A stretch of 64,000 nt of DNA from Methanotorris igneus Kol 5 (GCF_000214415.1 NC_015562.1:868001-932000), one strand, 5' to 3'. Numbered from the stretch's first letter, positions 8,530 to 17,450 are shown. The notes: generated by a model not told the origin, from the letters alone. Made by a program: numbers and translations.

Positions 8530-8988
8530 TTGACCCAAGAACAAACAGATTTTAAATATTTAATTAGAATATCCAGAACAGATGTAGATGGTAAAAAGCC
8601 ATTAGTTCGTGCTTTGCAGGAAATATATGGTATTGGAGAAGCTATGGCTAAAGCTATTGTTAGAGTAGCAAAATTAGACGAAAAAAAATTAGCTGGTTAC
8701 TTAACAGATGAAGAAGTTAAAAAGATTGAAGAAATTCTCAGTGATCCTGCAAAATTCGGAATTCCATCATGGATGTTTAACAGAAGAAAAGATTACCACA
8801 CTGGAGAAGATAAACACGTAATTGAAGCAGACTTAACCATAGCTATACAAGAAGATATCAACAGATTGAAGAAGATCAGATGTTACAGAGGTATCAGACA
8901 CGAATTAGGATTACCATGTAGAGGACAAAGAACAAGAAGTACATTCAGAAGAGGTCAGACCGTTGGAGTCTCCAGAAGGAAGAAATAA
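8530..8988 (+). CDS. rps13: ribosomal protein uS13
   Basis: Small-subunit head protein contacting the large subunit and P-site tRNA. At 152 residues it has the H2TH-like [13 protein letters not shown] segment, [16 protein letters not shown] and a basic tail. It starts with TTG 8530 behind a perfect GGAGGTG; no ATG exists near the N-terminus. It opens a plus-strand ribosomal/RNA polymerase cluster, and a box-A-like TTTAAATAT lies at about 8468-8476. Confidence 0.97.
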   Translation: MTQEQTDFKYLIRISRTDVDGKKPLVRALQEIYGIGEAMAKAIVRVAKLDEKKLAGYLTDEEVKKIEEILSDPAKFGIPSWMFNRRKDYHTGEDKHVIEADLTIAIQEDINRLKKIRCYRGIRHELGLPCRGQRTRSTFRRGQTVGVSRRKK

Positions 8989-9146
8989 TCTTCATCCATT
9001 AATTTCTAAAAAATTAAATTTTGAAACATCTCTTAATTTTTTAATGGTATATGCATAAGTACTTAAACAAACTCATAGAATTAAACACGGCGCAAACACC
9101 CGCAACATTAAGCAACATTAAAAACGTCAAATAGAAGGTGAAACCA

Positions 9147-9725
9147 ATGGGAGATCCAAAAAAACCAAGAAAAAAATATGACACCCCAAACCATCCTTGG
9201 ATCAAAGAGAGAATTGAAAGAGAACATGAATTATGTAGAAAATATGGATTAGTTAATAAAAGAGAAGTTTGGAAGGCTGAAACAAAATTAAGAAACTACA
9301 GAAGACAGGCAAGAAGATTAATTAGCGACACAACAAAACAAGGTGCTAGAGAAGCACAACAATTATTTAATGTATTAAAAAGATACGGTATTCTCAAAAA
9401 AGAAAACCCAACATTGGATGACGTCCTTGCATTAACAATTGAAGATATCTTAGAAAGAAGATTACAAACAATTGTATTTAGAAAAGGTTTGGCAAGAACA
9501 ATAAAACAAGCAAGACAATTAATTGTCCACGGGCACATTGCTGTAAATGGTAGAAAAGTTACAGCTCCAAGTTACATGGTTACAGTAGATGAGGAAGACA
9601 CCATTGACTACGCACCAAACTCACCATTTGCTTCTAAGGATCATCCTGAAAGAGTAAAAATTATGAGTGTTGAAGCTAAAGAAGGAGAAGAAAGTCAAGA
9701 GCAAGTTTCTCAAACTACTCAATAA
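9147..9725 (+). CDS. rps4: ribosomal protein uS4
   Basis: Primary 16S rRNA-binding protein of the small-subunit body. The S4 RNA-binding domain is visible at about residues 105-170 ([20 protein letters not shown], then [10 protein letters not shown]). The tail is acidic and low-complexity ([11 protein letters not shown]). ATG 9147 is favoured: GAAGGTG lies 6 bases before it, and the in-frame GTG at 9138 is part of that site. Second gene of the rps13 cluster, in the standard archaeal order. Confidence 0.97.
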   Translation: MGDPKKPRKKYDTPNHPWIKERIEREHELCRKYGLVNKREVWKAETKLRNYRRQARRLISDTTKQGAREAQQLFNVLKRYGILKKENPTLDDVLALTIEDILERRLQTIVFRKGLARTIKQARQLIVHGHIAVNGRKVTAPSYMVTVDEEDTIDYAPNSPFASKDHPERVKIMSVEAKEGEESQEQVSQTTQ

Positions 9726-9825
9726 TTAATATTTTAATTTTTTAAAATTATTAATAATAATTATTGATAATATAATTATGTTAATTTTGAATTTAGTAAA
9801 AAAATAGAATTCAAGGTGATTATTA

Positions 9826-10209
9826 ATGGCTGAAAAAGTCGAAAGGTGGGGAGTTGTCCACATATATGCGTCATACAACAACACAATAATCCACGTCACC
9901 GATATCACTGGAGCAGAAACAATTGCGAGAATTTCTGGTGGTATGATAGTAAAAAACCAAAGAGATGAGGCTTCACCTTACGCAGCAATGCAGGCTGCAT
10001 TTAAAATTGCAGAAATTCTCAAAGAGAGAGGTATTGAAGCAGTTCATGTAAAAGTTAGAGCTCCAGGTGGACACAAATCAAGAACACCAGGTCCTGGAGC
10101 ACAAGCTGCTATTAGGGCATTGGCAAGGGCAGGAATTAGAATTGGAAGAATTGAGGACGTTACACCAATTCCACACGACGGTACAACACCAAAAAAGAGT
10201 AGGAGGTAA
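9826..10209 (+). CDS. rps11: ribosomal protein uS11
   Basis: Platform protein of the small subunit that binds near the mRNA exit. All 127 residues fit the archaeal family: [15 protein letters not shown] at the N-terminus, [19 protein letters not shown] and the C-terminal [18 protein letters not shown] 9826 follows AAGGTGAT. Confidence 0.97.
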   Translation: MAEKVERWGVVHIYASYNNTIIHVTDITGAETIARISGGMIVKNQRDEASPYAAMQAAFKIAEILKERGIEAVHVKVRAPGGHKSRTPGPGAQAAIRALARAGIRIGRIEDVTPIPHDGTTPKKSRR

Positions 10210-10252
10210 ATTACATACTTAATTTCTTTCGTCCTGTTTGAGGTGATGTAGT

Positions 10253-10840
10253 TTGATTACTATTAAAGAAAAAGAAAAAACCAGAATAGGGGAAATTTTT
10301 AAATTCACATTAAAAGCCCCTATATCATTCTCAAATGCCATAAGAAGAATTATGATTTCTGAAGTTCCAACTTACGCCATTGAAAATGTTTATGTTCATG
10401 AAAATACATCATCCATGCATGATGAAATCTTAGCTCATAGGTTGGGATTAATACCAATCAAAGGAAAACCTATTAGTGAAGATGAAGTTATAACCTTTAC
10501 TTTAGTTAAAGAGGGGCCTTGCACAGTTTATTCATCTGATTTAAAATCTGAAAATGGAGAAGTAGCATTTAAAAACATACCTATAATAAAATTAAAAGAG
10601 GGGCAAAGAATAGAACTTGTATGTGAGGCAACTGTTGGTATTGGAAAAGTCCATGCCAAATGGCAGCCTTGTAATGCCACATACAAACAAATTGATGACG
10701 ATGAAGTTGAATTTTTAGTTGAATCTTTTGGTAATATGGATCCAGAGGATATATTAAAGACGGCTGTTGAAATATTGAAAAATAAGGCAGAGACATTTTT
10801 ATCAGAACTTGAAGCATCAGATCTCAAAAATGAAAATTAA
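10253..10840 (+). CDS. rpoD: RNA polymerase subunit D
   Basis: Archaeal counterpart of the alpha/Rpb3 subunit; it pairs with subunit L and nucleates polymerase assembly. The N-terminal dimerisation region contains SNAIRRIMISEVPTYAIENV and ILAHRLGLIPI. At 195 residues it is the compact form. I see no ferredoxin-like cluster of cysteines such as some archaeal D subunits carry. The start is TTG 10253, placed 6 bases after GAGGTGAT. It sits between rps11 and rpl18e, as in other archaea. Confidence 0.95.
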   Translation: MITIKEKEKTRIGEIFKFTLKAPISFSNAIRRIMISEVPTYAIENVYVHENTSSMHDEILAHRLGLIPIKGKPISEDEVITFTLVKEGPCTVYSSDLKSENGEVAFKNIPIIKLKEGQRIELVCEATVGIGKVHAKWQPCNATYKQIDDDEVEFLVESFGNMDPEDILKTAVEILKNKAETFLSELEASDLKNEN

Positions 10841-10919
10841 TTCAAAATTAATATTAATTAAATAAACTTCATTATTCATAATTTTTTATTGTAGCAAAAA
10901 AGGAAACACGGTGAGAAAA

Positions 10920-11282
10920 ATGAAAAAAATAAGAGCCACAAACCCAAGACTTGTTGCATTAATACAAAAATTGAAAGAAGAAGCTTACAAAAATAATGCT
11001 AAGATTTGGAAAGATATTGCAAGAAGATTAGCAAAACCTGCAAGAAATAGAGCAGAAGTTAACGTTAGCAAAATAAACAGATACACAAAAGAAGGAGATG
11101 TTGTTGTAGTTCCTGGTAAAGTTTTAGGGGCTGGAACAATAAACCATAAAGTTACAGTTGCTGCATTTGCATTCTCAAAAACTGCTAAACAAATCATTGA
11201 AGCAGCAGGCGGGAGATGCATAACAATTGAAGAATTAGTTAAAGAGAATCCAAAAGGTTCAAATGTAAAAATCATGGCATAA
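10920..11282 (+). CDS. rpl18e: ribosomal protein eL18
   Basis: Archaeal/eukaryotic large-subunit protein related in fold to uL15. Diagnostic stretches are NPRLVALI, WKDIARRLAKPARNRAEV and VVPGKVLGAG. ATG 10920 is preceded by GGTGAG; the in-frame GTG at 10911 overlaps that site, so the shorter start is chosen. About 80 bases separate it from rpoD. Confidence 0.95.
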   Translation: MKKIRATNPRLVALIQKLKEEAYKNNAKIWKDIARRLAKPARNRAEVNVSKINRYTKEGDVVVVPGKVLGAGTINHKVTVAAFAFSKTAKQIIEAAGGRCITIEELVKENPKGSNVKIMA

Positions 11283-11376
11283 TTCACGTTGAATATTTTA
11301 TTTAATTAACTTTAATTAACTTCAAATAATAATTATTTTTAGTTAACAATAATAAAAACACGTCATAGGTGGAATT

Positions 11377-11790
11377 ATGGTGGTAGTAAATGCAGAAAAT
11401 GCTGTTGTTGGAAGACTGGCATCATACGTAGCAAAAATGGCACTACAAGGGGAAGAAGTTATTGTTGTCAACGCTGAGAAAGCAATTATCACAGGAAACA
11501 GAGAATATATCCTCAAAAAATACTTACAAAAAAGAATGAGAAAGAGTATAACCAACCCAAGAAGAATGGGTCCAAAATATCCAAGAAGACCAGATGACAT
11601 TGTAAGAAGAATTATTAGAGGAATGCTCCCATACAAAAAACCAAAAGGAAGAGAAGCATTTAAGAGAGTTAAAGTCTATGTTGGGGTTCCAGAGGGAATA
11701 ACCATTGATGTAAACATGGTTCACAAGCCAAATACAAACAAATATATAACAGTTGGAGAGTTAAGTAAGTGGTTAGGTGCAAAATTCTAA
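11377..11790 (+). CDS. rpl13: ribosomal protein uL13
   Basis: Early-assembling large-subunit protein. [19 protein letters not shown] and the [16 protein letters not shown] segment are characteristic. 137 residues; ATG preceded by AGGTGG. It is followed after 12 bases by rps9, the near-universal L13-S9 pair. Confidence 0.96.
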   Translation: MVVVNAENAVVGRLASYVAKMALQGEEVIVVNAEKAIITGNREYILKKYLQKRMRKSITNPRRMGPKYPRRPDDIVRRIIRGMLPYKKPKGREAFKRVKVYVGVPEGITIDVNMVHKPNTNKYITVGELSKWLGAKF

Positions 11791-11802
11791 TGAGGTGATT
11801 AA

Positions 11803-12210
11803 ATGAAAATTGTCCATACAGTTGGTAAAAGAAAAACTGCCATTGCAAGGGCAACAGCAAGACCAGGAAAAGGTAGAATCAGAATAAACAAAGTTCCAAT
11901 TGAATTAATCGAGCCAAAATACAAAAGAATGAAGTTAATGGAACCTATAATCTTAGCAGGAGAAGAAGTTATAAAACAAATGGATATTGACGTTGTTGTT
12001 AAAGGCGGAGGAGTTATGGGACAAATGGATGCTGCAAGAACTGCAATCGGTAAAGCAATTGTTGAATTCACAGGAGACCCAAAAATAAAAGAGAAATTCC
12101 TTGCTTATGATAGAACACTCCTTGTCAGCGATGCAAGAAGAACAGAGCCACACAAACCAAGTAGATCAACAAAAGGTCCAAGAGCAAAAAGACAAAAATC
12201 CTACAGATAA
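11803..12210 (+). CDS. rps9: ribosomal protein uS9
   Basis: Small-subunit head protein whose C-terminal tail reaches the P-site tRNA anticodon. [12 protein letters not shown] at the N-terminus, [13 protein letters not shown], and the conserved end [12 protein letters not shown] with terminal Arg are all present. ATG 11803 follows GAGGTGATTAA. Confidence 0.97.
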   Translation: MKIVHTVGKRKTAIARATARPGKGRIRINKVPIELIEPKYKRMKLMEPIILAGEEVIKQMDIDVVVKGGGVMGQMDAARTAIGKAIVEFTGDPKIKEKFLAYDRTLLVSDARRTEPHKPSRSTKGPRAKRQKSYR

Positions 12211-12305
12211 ATTGCCAACATTTATTCTATTATTCCCTTTTGCATTTAATTTCCAATTTGTATAGTGTTATTTTTCAGAGATTAACTATATTATCGGTGA
12301 TGAAT

Positions 12306-12524
12306 GTGATATTCCCAGTCAGATGTTTTTCTTGTGGAAATGTTATTGCTGAAGTTTATGAAGAATATGTCCAAAGAATACTCAATGGAGAAAGTCCAAA
12401 AGATGTTTTAGATGATTTAGGCATCAAAAAATACTGCTGTAGAAGGATGTTCATATCCCACAGGATTGACGAAAAAGGTAGAGAACTTATTGATGATATC
12501 ATGGAACATGATAACTTGCTATAA
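12306..12524 (+). CDS. rpoN: RNA polymerase subunit N
   Basis: Small zinc-binding polymerase subunit (Rpb10 homologue) bridging D/L and the large subunits. The CFSCG and YCCRRM pairs form the zinc site. GTG 12306 gives the canonical N-terminus [11 protein letters not shown] and lies 4 bases after GGTGAT. The in-frame ATG at 12300 overlaps the GGTGAT and longer starts add non-family residues. 72 residues. Confidence 0.93.
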   Translation: MIFPVRCFSCGNVIAEVYEEYVQRILNGESPKDVLDDLGIKKYCCRRMFISHRIDEKGRELIDDIMEHDNLL

Positions 12525-12555
12525 TTTTAGATATTATTCTAATTTTTGGGTATGA

Positions 12556-12630
12556 GGGGCCGTGGGGTAGCCTGGTCTATCCTGTGCGTCTGGGGGGCGT
12601 GCGACCCGAGTTCAAATCTCGGCGGCCCCA
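12556..12630 (+). tRNA. tRNA-Pro (GGG)
   Basis: Acceptor GGGGCCG pairs with CGGCCCC, the anticodon loop CTGGGGG carries GGG, and the T arm has GAGTTCAAATCTC. The anticodon stem is weak (two G-U pairs). CCA is encoded at 12631-12633. It lies between rpoN and rpoK on the same strand and may be processed from the operon transcript. Confidence 0.92.
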
Positions 12631-12684
12631 CCATTTATTATGCTTATAGTTATCACCCTTACAATAAAGAATGGTGATCTTTAT

Positions 12685-12867
12685 ATGAAATTGACAAAAT
12701 TTGAAGTTGCAAGAATGTTAGGTGCAAGAGCAATGCAGATTTCAGAAGGAGCTCCAATAACAATAGAAACTGATAAATCATCAACATTAGAAATTGCAAT
12801 GGAAGAGATAAAAAAAGGTACCGTTCCTTTAAGAGTAAAAAGGCCAAAAATTGGTTCTGAAGAGTAA
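12685..12867 (+). CDS. rpoK: RNA polymerase subunit K
   Basis: Omega/Rpb6 homologue stabilising the polymerase core. The 60-residue product begins MKLTKFEVARMLGARAMQI and has the conserved GAPITI and LRVKRP motifs. ATG 12685 is placed 6 bases after GGTGAT 12673-12678; a longer frame upstream runs from within 10 bases of the tRNA-Pro CCA and adds no family sequence. Confidence 0.95.
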   Translation: MKLTKFEVARMLGARAMQISEGAPITIETDKSSTLEIAMEEIKKGTVPLRVKRPKIGSEE

Positions 12868-12941
12868 ACGTATCATATTTTAATTTATTTTTTGATTTAT
12901 ACAATTTTTTATATAGTATCAAATTCTAAAAGGGGATATAT

Positions 12942-13880
12942 GTGGAAAACACGACTATTATTGAAAGAATTACTGCAAAAAAAGTATTCAAAGGTTCAAA
13001 AATTAAAGTAATGATAACAACGGTCACAAACACAAGCATTGGTTATGATATAATCGATACAGAAAATCCCGACTATGTCATCTCAGACGTGGAGAATGTT
13101 ATAGCACCAGAATTGGTAGGGTATCCAGCATCCAACCAAGATTTTATAGATTCCCTAATATGCAACGTTTCTGTTGATGATACAAGAACAACAATGGGAG
13201 TTTCTATAAGCGTAGCAAGAGCTGCAGCAAATAGCATGGATATCCCACTGTTTAAACATTTAGGCGGAGCTTTAATAACTGAATTGCCCATTGTTGGATG
13301 TTCTTTACTATCCGATAAAGAAGACAACAAATTAATCGCCATTCCTATGGCAGACTCTATTGGAGAAATTGTCGTTATTTATGACAAGATTTTAAATAAA
13401 TTATCTGAAGTCTATGAAATCAAAAACATGCATGGAGAATTCGTTTGTAAGGATGTATTTAATGAAATCAATACATTTAAATCAATTGTAGAAAATGTTA
13501 AAGAAGAAGAAGATGTTGAAATTTTGGTTGGGGGGAAGGTAACAAGATATGATGAGAGAATTAATGAATTAGATTACTTAGAGTGTGATGAACTCATAGA
13601 ATTTGATGGTTTTCTTTGTGTAGATGGAGTATACGAAGAATCTGATTTTTCAAAAATAAACCCATACGAAATGGGAACAATAACTGAGATGTATTATTAT
13701 ATAAACTACATCTTAGAGAAAGGCGTATACCCTGCAATATTTGGAAACAACTCTTCATTTTCACATATTGGTGTAGGATTCAAAGTTCCTTTTTTAAGGG
13801 CAGATATTGGTTCAAATGTGCTAAATGAATTGTGGAATATAGAGAGGAGTTTGAGTAATCCAAATGTTAGAAGGTTTTAG
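12942..13880 (+). CDS. enolase homologue without active-site residues
   Basis: Homology to enolase shows in the N-terminal domain (GVSISVARAAA...IPLFKHLGG, about residues 85-110) and in the last barrel strands (INPYEMGTITEMYYYINYIL and the ADIGSNVLNELWNIERSL end). The residues enolase needs are absent: the NGGxH loop after the N-terminal domain, the SIEDP acidic strand, the strand lysine before NQIG (here INPYEMG), the SHRSGE histidine loop (here GNNSSFS) and the final KTG lysine (here RADIG). At 312 residues it is about 100 shorter than enolase. GTG start after AGGGGATA. It follows rpoK by 74 bases and could share its transcript. A structural or regulatory role is possible; the true enolase must be elsewhere. 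Confidence 0.8.
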   Translation: MENTTIIERITAKKVFKGSKIKVMITTVTNTSIGYDIIDTENPDYVISDVENVIAPELVGYPASNQDFIDSLICNVSVDDTRTTMGVSISVARAAANSMDIPLFKHLGGALITELPIVGCSLLSDKEDNKLIAIPMADSIGEIVVIYDKILNKLSEVYEIKNMHGEFVCKDVFNEINTFKSIVENVKEEEDVEILVGGKVTRYDERINELDYLECDELIEFDGFLCVDGVYEESDFSKINPYEMGTITEMYYYINYILEKGVYPAIFGNNSSFSHIGVGFKVPFLRADIGSNVLNELWNIERSLSNPNVRRF

Positions 13881-14026
13881 TTTTAAAAGGGCATTGAGCT
13901 TAAGATTCAACAAGTCAATAAAAATAGCACTTATTACACCCAATTAATCTTTTTTATGAAATGTTTTCCTTTTTGATGAAATAAGTTTCTCTTCTTTCTT
14001 TAGTTATTAAAAAGTTTCATAGTAAA

Positions 14027-14037
14027 GCTTATATATA
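14027..14037 (+). promoter_or_regulatory. ferredoxin promoter TATA box
   Basis: GCTTATATATA about 60 bases upstream of the ferredoxin start, a strong archaeal TATA box. It implies a leader of roughly 35 bases and a transcription unit separate from the rpoK cluster. Confidence 0.6.
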
Positions 14038-14097
14038 CAAAAACACCATTTTTATTTTTGTATTTATAAACCACGATAAAGTTAAAAAGGTGATATG

Positions 14098-14286
14098 ATG
14101 GCTGTAACAATTGATTACTCAAAATGTAAGGGTCCAGAATGTGCAGAATGTGTAAACACATGCCCTATGGAAGTATTCGAAATCCAAGGAGACAAAGTTG
14201 TTGTTGCAAAAGAAGACGAATGTACATTCTGTGGAGTTTGTGAAGACGTCTGCCCAACAAAAGCAATAAAGGTAACTCAAGAATAA
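14098..14286 (+). CDS. 2[4Fe-4S] ferredoxin
   Basis: Small electron carrier of 62 residues with two cluster-binding motifs: CKGPECAECVNTCP, and CTFCGVCEDVCP near the C-terminus. The first motif has extra spacing between its first two cysteines compared with classical clostridial ferredoxins. GGTGAT at 14089-14094 fits ATG 14098 better than the adjacent ATG 14095. It converges with hypC; the T-rich interval 14290-14337 could terminate both. Confidence 0.93.
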   Translation: MAVTIDYSKCKGPECAECVNTCPMEVFEIQGDKVVVAKEDECTFCGVCEDVCPTKAIKVTQE

Positions 14287-14337
14287 ATTGTTAAAAGAGT
14301 TATTTTTATTTTAAAATTTATTTTTTATTTTTTTAAT

Positions 14338-14604
14338 TTATTCGTTTATTTTCTCTTTTTCTTTATCCATTTCTTCTAAAGCATTAAACAATTCTTCCCA
14401 TGCTTCTAAGCTTAGTTTTGCATCTTCTTCACTCATAACTTCCAGTGCATACCCAGTATGTATTAAAATATAATCCCCTACTTTTACATTTTCCAATAAA
14501 GTTAATTTTGCCTTTTGCTTAACTCCCTTATATTCAGCTATTGCGTATTTTTCTCCATCCTCTTCAATAATTTCAATAACTTTACATGGAATTGCTAAAC
14601 ACAT
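14338..14604 (-). CDS. hypC: hydrogenase maturation chaperone HypC
   Basis: HypC/HupF chaperone that, with HypD, carries the Fe(CN)2CO unit to [NiFe] hydrogenase large subunits. The invariant N-terminus MCLAIPCKV supplies the metal-binding Cys2; the OB-like barrel follows, then a charged helical tail ([12 protein letters not shown]). 88 residues, start ATG behind GGTGATG. hypE lies 9 kb away, so the hyp genes are scattered. Confidence 0.95.
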   Translation of the reverse strand: MCLAIPCKVIEIIEEDGEKYAIAEYKGVKQKAKLTLLENVKVGDYILIHTGYALEVMSEEDAKLSLEAWEELFNALEEMDKEKEKINE

Positions 14605-14706
14605 AACATCACCACTATAACAAAAGAATTTGTGTTTTATTGTTTCATTGACTATATACTCTAATTTAATATAAAATCCTGTTTATGAATTTTTTAGTAT
14701 TTAGTA

Positions 14707-15192
14707 TTAAAATGGAAGATAGTTTTTTATTGGCAAAACAAATGGCAAAACAGCTAATCCATGCTTAATCATTCTACTCAAAAAAACTGCAACCATATAC
14801 TTTTCAAATGGCATATTAAACATACCACAAACCCAGCATATTATCTCAAATGGTATTGGAGTAAAGCTCACAACGATAACACCCATAACTCCCCATTTTT
14901 TTAAAAATTTTTCTCCTTTTTTTAATTTTTCCTCATCAAACAATCTCAATGCTAACTTTTCCCCATACTTTGTTGCAAGGCAATATGTTATTATAGCCCC
15001 AAGGTTACAACCAAGTGTAGAGACAATTAAAACCAACTTCCAATCAAGACCCAAAAGAACTCCACTAATTATAAAAATTTCTGTTGGGATAGGTTGAAAA
15101 ATGGGCTCAGAAAGCCCTATTAAAAATATACCCAAATACCCATACTCTTTAACAAGATTCAACCCCACATCCTTAAATATTTCAAAATCCAT
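14707..15192 (-). CDS. VTT-domain (DedA/TMEM64-type) membrane protein
   Basis: Polytopic membrane protein of 161 residues. The re-entrant EPIFQPIPTEIFIISGVLLG segment and the second-half FTPIPFEIICWVCG match the VTT/SNARE-associated family, proposed lipid scramblases or ion-coupled transporters. It ends in a third hydrophobic segment. It lies one base from the flavoprotein pseudogene on the same strand; VTT proteins often accompany MerA-type oxidoreductases, so the pair probably once worked together. Substrate unknown. Confidence 0.75.
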   Translation of the reverse strand: MDFEIFKDVGLNLVKEYGYLGIFLIGLSEPIFQPIPTEIFIISGVLLGLDWKLVLIVSTLGCNLGAIITYCLATKYGEKLALRLFDEEKLKKGEKFLKKWGVMGVIVVSFTPIPFEIICWVCGMFNMPFEKYMVAVFLSRMIKHGLAVLPFVLPIKNYLPF

Positions 15193-15193
15193 T

Positions 15194-15914
15194 TTATCCC
15201 AAAATCATCTTATAGAATGCATCTGTAGATGGATGAACCTCCCTAAAATCATTGTAAATATCAATACCTTTAATATATTGTGCAAAGTAAGGAACTATTT
15301 CTGAAGTTGGGTATATTGTTATCGCTCCAACAACTTTGCCATTCTCATAATAAATTCTTGTTATCCCAACATTCTTATTTGATACCTTAAAGTAATTACC
15401 CTTTCCAACGGGATTTGGTATAGTTTTGTGCTCTTTTGTCTCTTTCCCAACAACCGCTATATTTAACGACATTCTTATAGCATATGGTATTAAATTGTAA
15501 TTTGGTTTTATTAAGTTTTTGTTATTAATTTCATTAAATATATTATTTGCTACGACCTTCGCCTCCATCCTTGCTGTTGGTGTTAACCCGCCTTTAATAC
15601 AATCTCCACATGCATAGACATTTTCTTTACCAATAACCCTCAAATATTCATCCGTTTGAAATCTTGTCTTTCCACCAAGATATTTTCTTTTGTAATTCCT
15701 TAAATGAAATTATATCCTCCAATTTTATTTTTTCATTTTTTAGAGTGTTGATATTTTCAATGATATCTGCCATCTCCCTAAGTCCAGTTATGTATGTGCA
15801 ACCATAGTTTAAGCATGTTCCTCCAATTTTGTCCTTTTCATAAAGTTCCACATCAAAACCCTTCTTTGCTAACTCCATAGCACATGTTCTTCCAGCAGGA
15901 CCCCCTCCAATTAC
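15194..15914 (-). pseudogene. MerA/Lpd-like flavoprotein disulfide oxidoreductase, broken
   Basis: Two pieces of one flavoprotein gene are visible. The 5' piece (15914-15648) encodes the FAD-binding VIGGGPAGRTCA, the redox loop GGTCLNYGC and ends ISWWKDKISNG. The 3' piece encodes TDEYLRVIGKENVYACGDC and the complete C-terminal dimerisation domain (15657-15194). About 200 residues between them (rest of the FAD and NAD domains) are deleted, and the pieces are in different frames. The first codons before VIGGG are separated by the TnpB element, whose end abuts base 15914. Loss of function is clear; intact copies elsewhere cannot be judged. Confidence 0.85.
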
Positions 15915-16080
15915 GGGGTCTGTCCATCGTGAGGATTTAGGAGTAAATGTGAATAAAAGTACTCCCGCTTAAATTAACCCTCACGATGGACTTGGGTGAC
16001 ATTGGTCTCAACTCTCCTCTGGGTTCATTGGAGAGTAAATCATCGACCTCCACCCCAGTAACGGGGACCCCGACTCCGCC
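15915..16080 (-). ncRNA. candidate TnpB guide (omega/re) RNA region
   Basis: By analogy with studied TnpB systems, the last part of tnpB plus the right end is transcribed into a guide RNA whose 3' guide is the flanking host DNA. Here the conserved 140-base block ends at 15915 with a strong terminal stem. The adjacent minus-strand bases GTAATTGGAGGGGGTCCT, the start of the flavoprotein fragment, would be the guide. Expression is not visible from sequence. Confidence 0.5.
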
Positions 16081-17241
16081 TAAGAGTTTTTTAACTAATT
16101 TAACTCCTCTTTTAAAGATATTAAAAGAGCCGACGAACTGCCTATTGAAAACTCCACATTTTTCGCATGTTACAACCTGTCCCTCTTGGGACTCCATTCT
16201 ACTCCCGCATATAGGACAGGTTTTTGAAGTATAGTGAGGATTAACGTAAAAAACAATACTCTTATACTCTAACTTTTTCGCTATCTCTCTCCAGCTTGTC
16301 CTATCTAAATCTCTGTTAAAGTTTGAATTTTTATACATATTGAGCTTATCCAAATCCTCAAAGATAAAAATTGCATTTGGAAAGAGTTTAGATAGCTGGG
16401 AAGTTAATTTGTTAATAAAATCTTCAACTCGATTTTTTCTCCTATTATAATACTTTTTTAGCAATATACCAATTCTTTTTGGGGCTTTTTTATAAATCGA
16501 CTTTAACTTATCGATAATAACATCATAAACATTCTTTATTCTATGTAGTTCAGATAAGTCAACTCTAATCCACCCTTCCTCTGGATGGAATAAATCTAAG
16601 GATTTTAGATTGCTATCTACACCGATAACGACTTTTTTATCAAATATATTTAAAGGTTTTTTAAAGGTTATTAATGCCTCGTTGTCCTTCAAAATAATCT
16701 CTCCAATGTCAAAACCTCTAATTTTTTCGAAAAACCATTCATTTTTAATGTCTAAAACTAAATACTCCTTCCTCGCTTTTATCGTTATCCTTATCGTTCC
16801 ATTTTCTTTATCGTATTTTATTAGGGTATTTTTAACTCTAACAAAAGGTCTTTTAAATGTCGGTTTATTTCTTTTTCTTTTACCATCTAAATAATTCGAT
16901 TTCCAACTCTCTATTGTTGAATAAGCCACTTTAATAGCCCCATCAACATAATGAGAAGCAAAATTCCATCCATTTAGTAAATAATTTCTTAGTTCTCTTT
17001 TGAAATCCTTATCTTTTGGAATTTCTGGGATTAATCGGGTGGTTGTGTAGTATTTGTATTTATTTTTAGATTTAAATCGATGTTTAACTTGTTTTTCTTT
17101 CCAGTTGATATTTTCCCAGATAATATCAACTGCTTTCTGAGAGGTACTCATAAATCCATCTAACAAGTTTTTTAAATCGTAATTATGTTTAATCTTGTAA
17201 GTTAATACGATTTCGGATGGAAGTTTGTTTTTATTTTGCAT
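15937..17241 (-). CDS. tnpB: TnpB, RNA-guided nuclease family, RuvC-III Asp possibly lost
   Basis: 434 residues with the TnpB layout: N-terminal WED/REC-like region, RuvC-I IGVDSN (Asp209), RuvC-II FIFEDLDKL (Glu295), zinc ribbon CPICG...CEKCG (about 342-362) and the RuvC-III region NRQFVGSFNI. In that last motif the position normally Asp (DRDxNAAxNI) is Asn366. If the alignment is right, one of three catalytic acids is missing and the protein might bind but not cut. The C-terminal 55 residues overlap the guide-RNA region. TnpB promotes retention of its element by cutting donor joints. Confidence 0.85.
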   Translation of the reverse strand: MQNKNKLPSEIVLTYKIKHNYDLKNLLDGFMSTSQKAVDIIWENINWKEKQVKHRFKSKNKYKYYTTTRLIPEIPKDKDFKRELRNYLLNGWNFASHYVDGAIKVAYSTIESWKSNYLDGKRKRNKPTFKRPFVRVKNTLIKYDKENGTIRITIKARKEYLVLDIKNEWFFEKIRGFDIGEIILKDNEALITFKKPLNIFDKKVVIGVDSNLKSLDLFHPEEGWIRVDLSELHRIKNVYDVIIDKLKSIYKKAPKRIGILLKKYYNRRKNRVEDFINKLTSQLSKLFPNAIFIFEDLDKLNMYKNSNFNRDLDRTSWREIAKKLEYKSIVFYVNPHYTSKTCPICGSRMESQEGQVVTCEKCGVFNRQFVGSFNIFKRGVKLVKKLLGGVGVPVTGVEVDDLLSNEPRGELRPMSPKSIVRVNLSGSTFIHIYS

Positions 17242-17450
17242 TATTCTCGCCTGCAGTATCTTTAATCGTTTTTACATAGCCCCCAACAACCCACATACAA
17301 TTTTTCCAAGTTTATATCTAATCATTAATAATAACCAATACTCATTTAATATTTAACAGTTTCGGAAGGCAATTTTATACACAATATCACCAACTTATTT
17401 TTGAATCTAAACTTCTAAATTGATTTAATAACAAACATCAACTTAAATTA

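Larger units (their letters stand above)
15915..17262 (-). mobile_element. IS200/IS605-type element with tnpB only
   Basis: Contains tnpB but no tnpA, as in IS1341-type elements. The right end abuts the flavoprotein pseudogene at 15915 and carries the inverted pair GTCCATCGTGAGG (at 15922-15934) and CCTCACGATGGAC (about 15979-15991), present also in the relic at 7254. The left end is not defined: no copy of it was found, and 17262 is only the approximate limit of the coding region plus leader. No target duplication is seen, as expected for this family. Confidence 0.8.

Noticed and set aside
8324-8530. Minus-strand reading frame across tRNA-Ser
   Set aside because: It lies antisense to a complete tRNA with promoter and encoded CCA, and the translated sequence is just the tRNA complement.
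13935-14000. Family B-like arms downstream of the enolase homologue
   Set aside because: TTTTTGATGAAATAAGTTTC and AAAAAGTTTCATAG resemble the arms, but the unit is incomplete and no convincing duplicated gene end could be aligned, so it is not counted as a copy.
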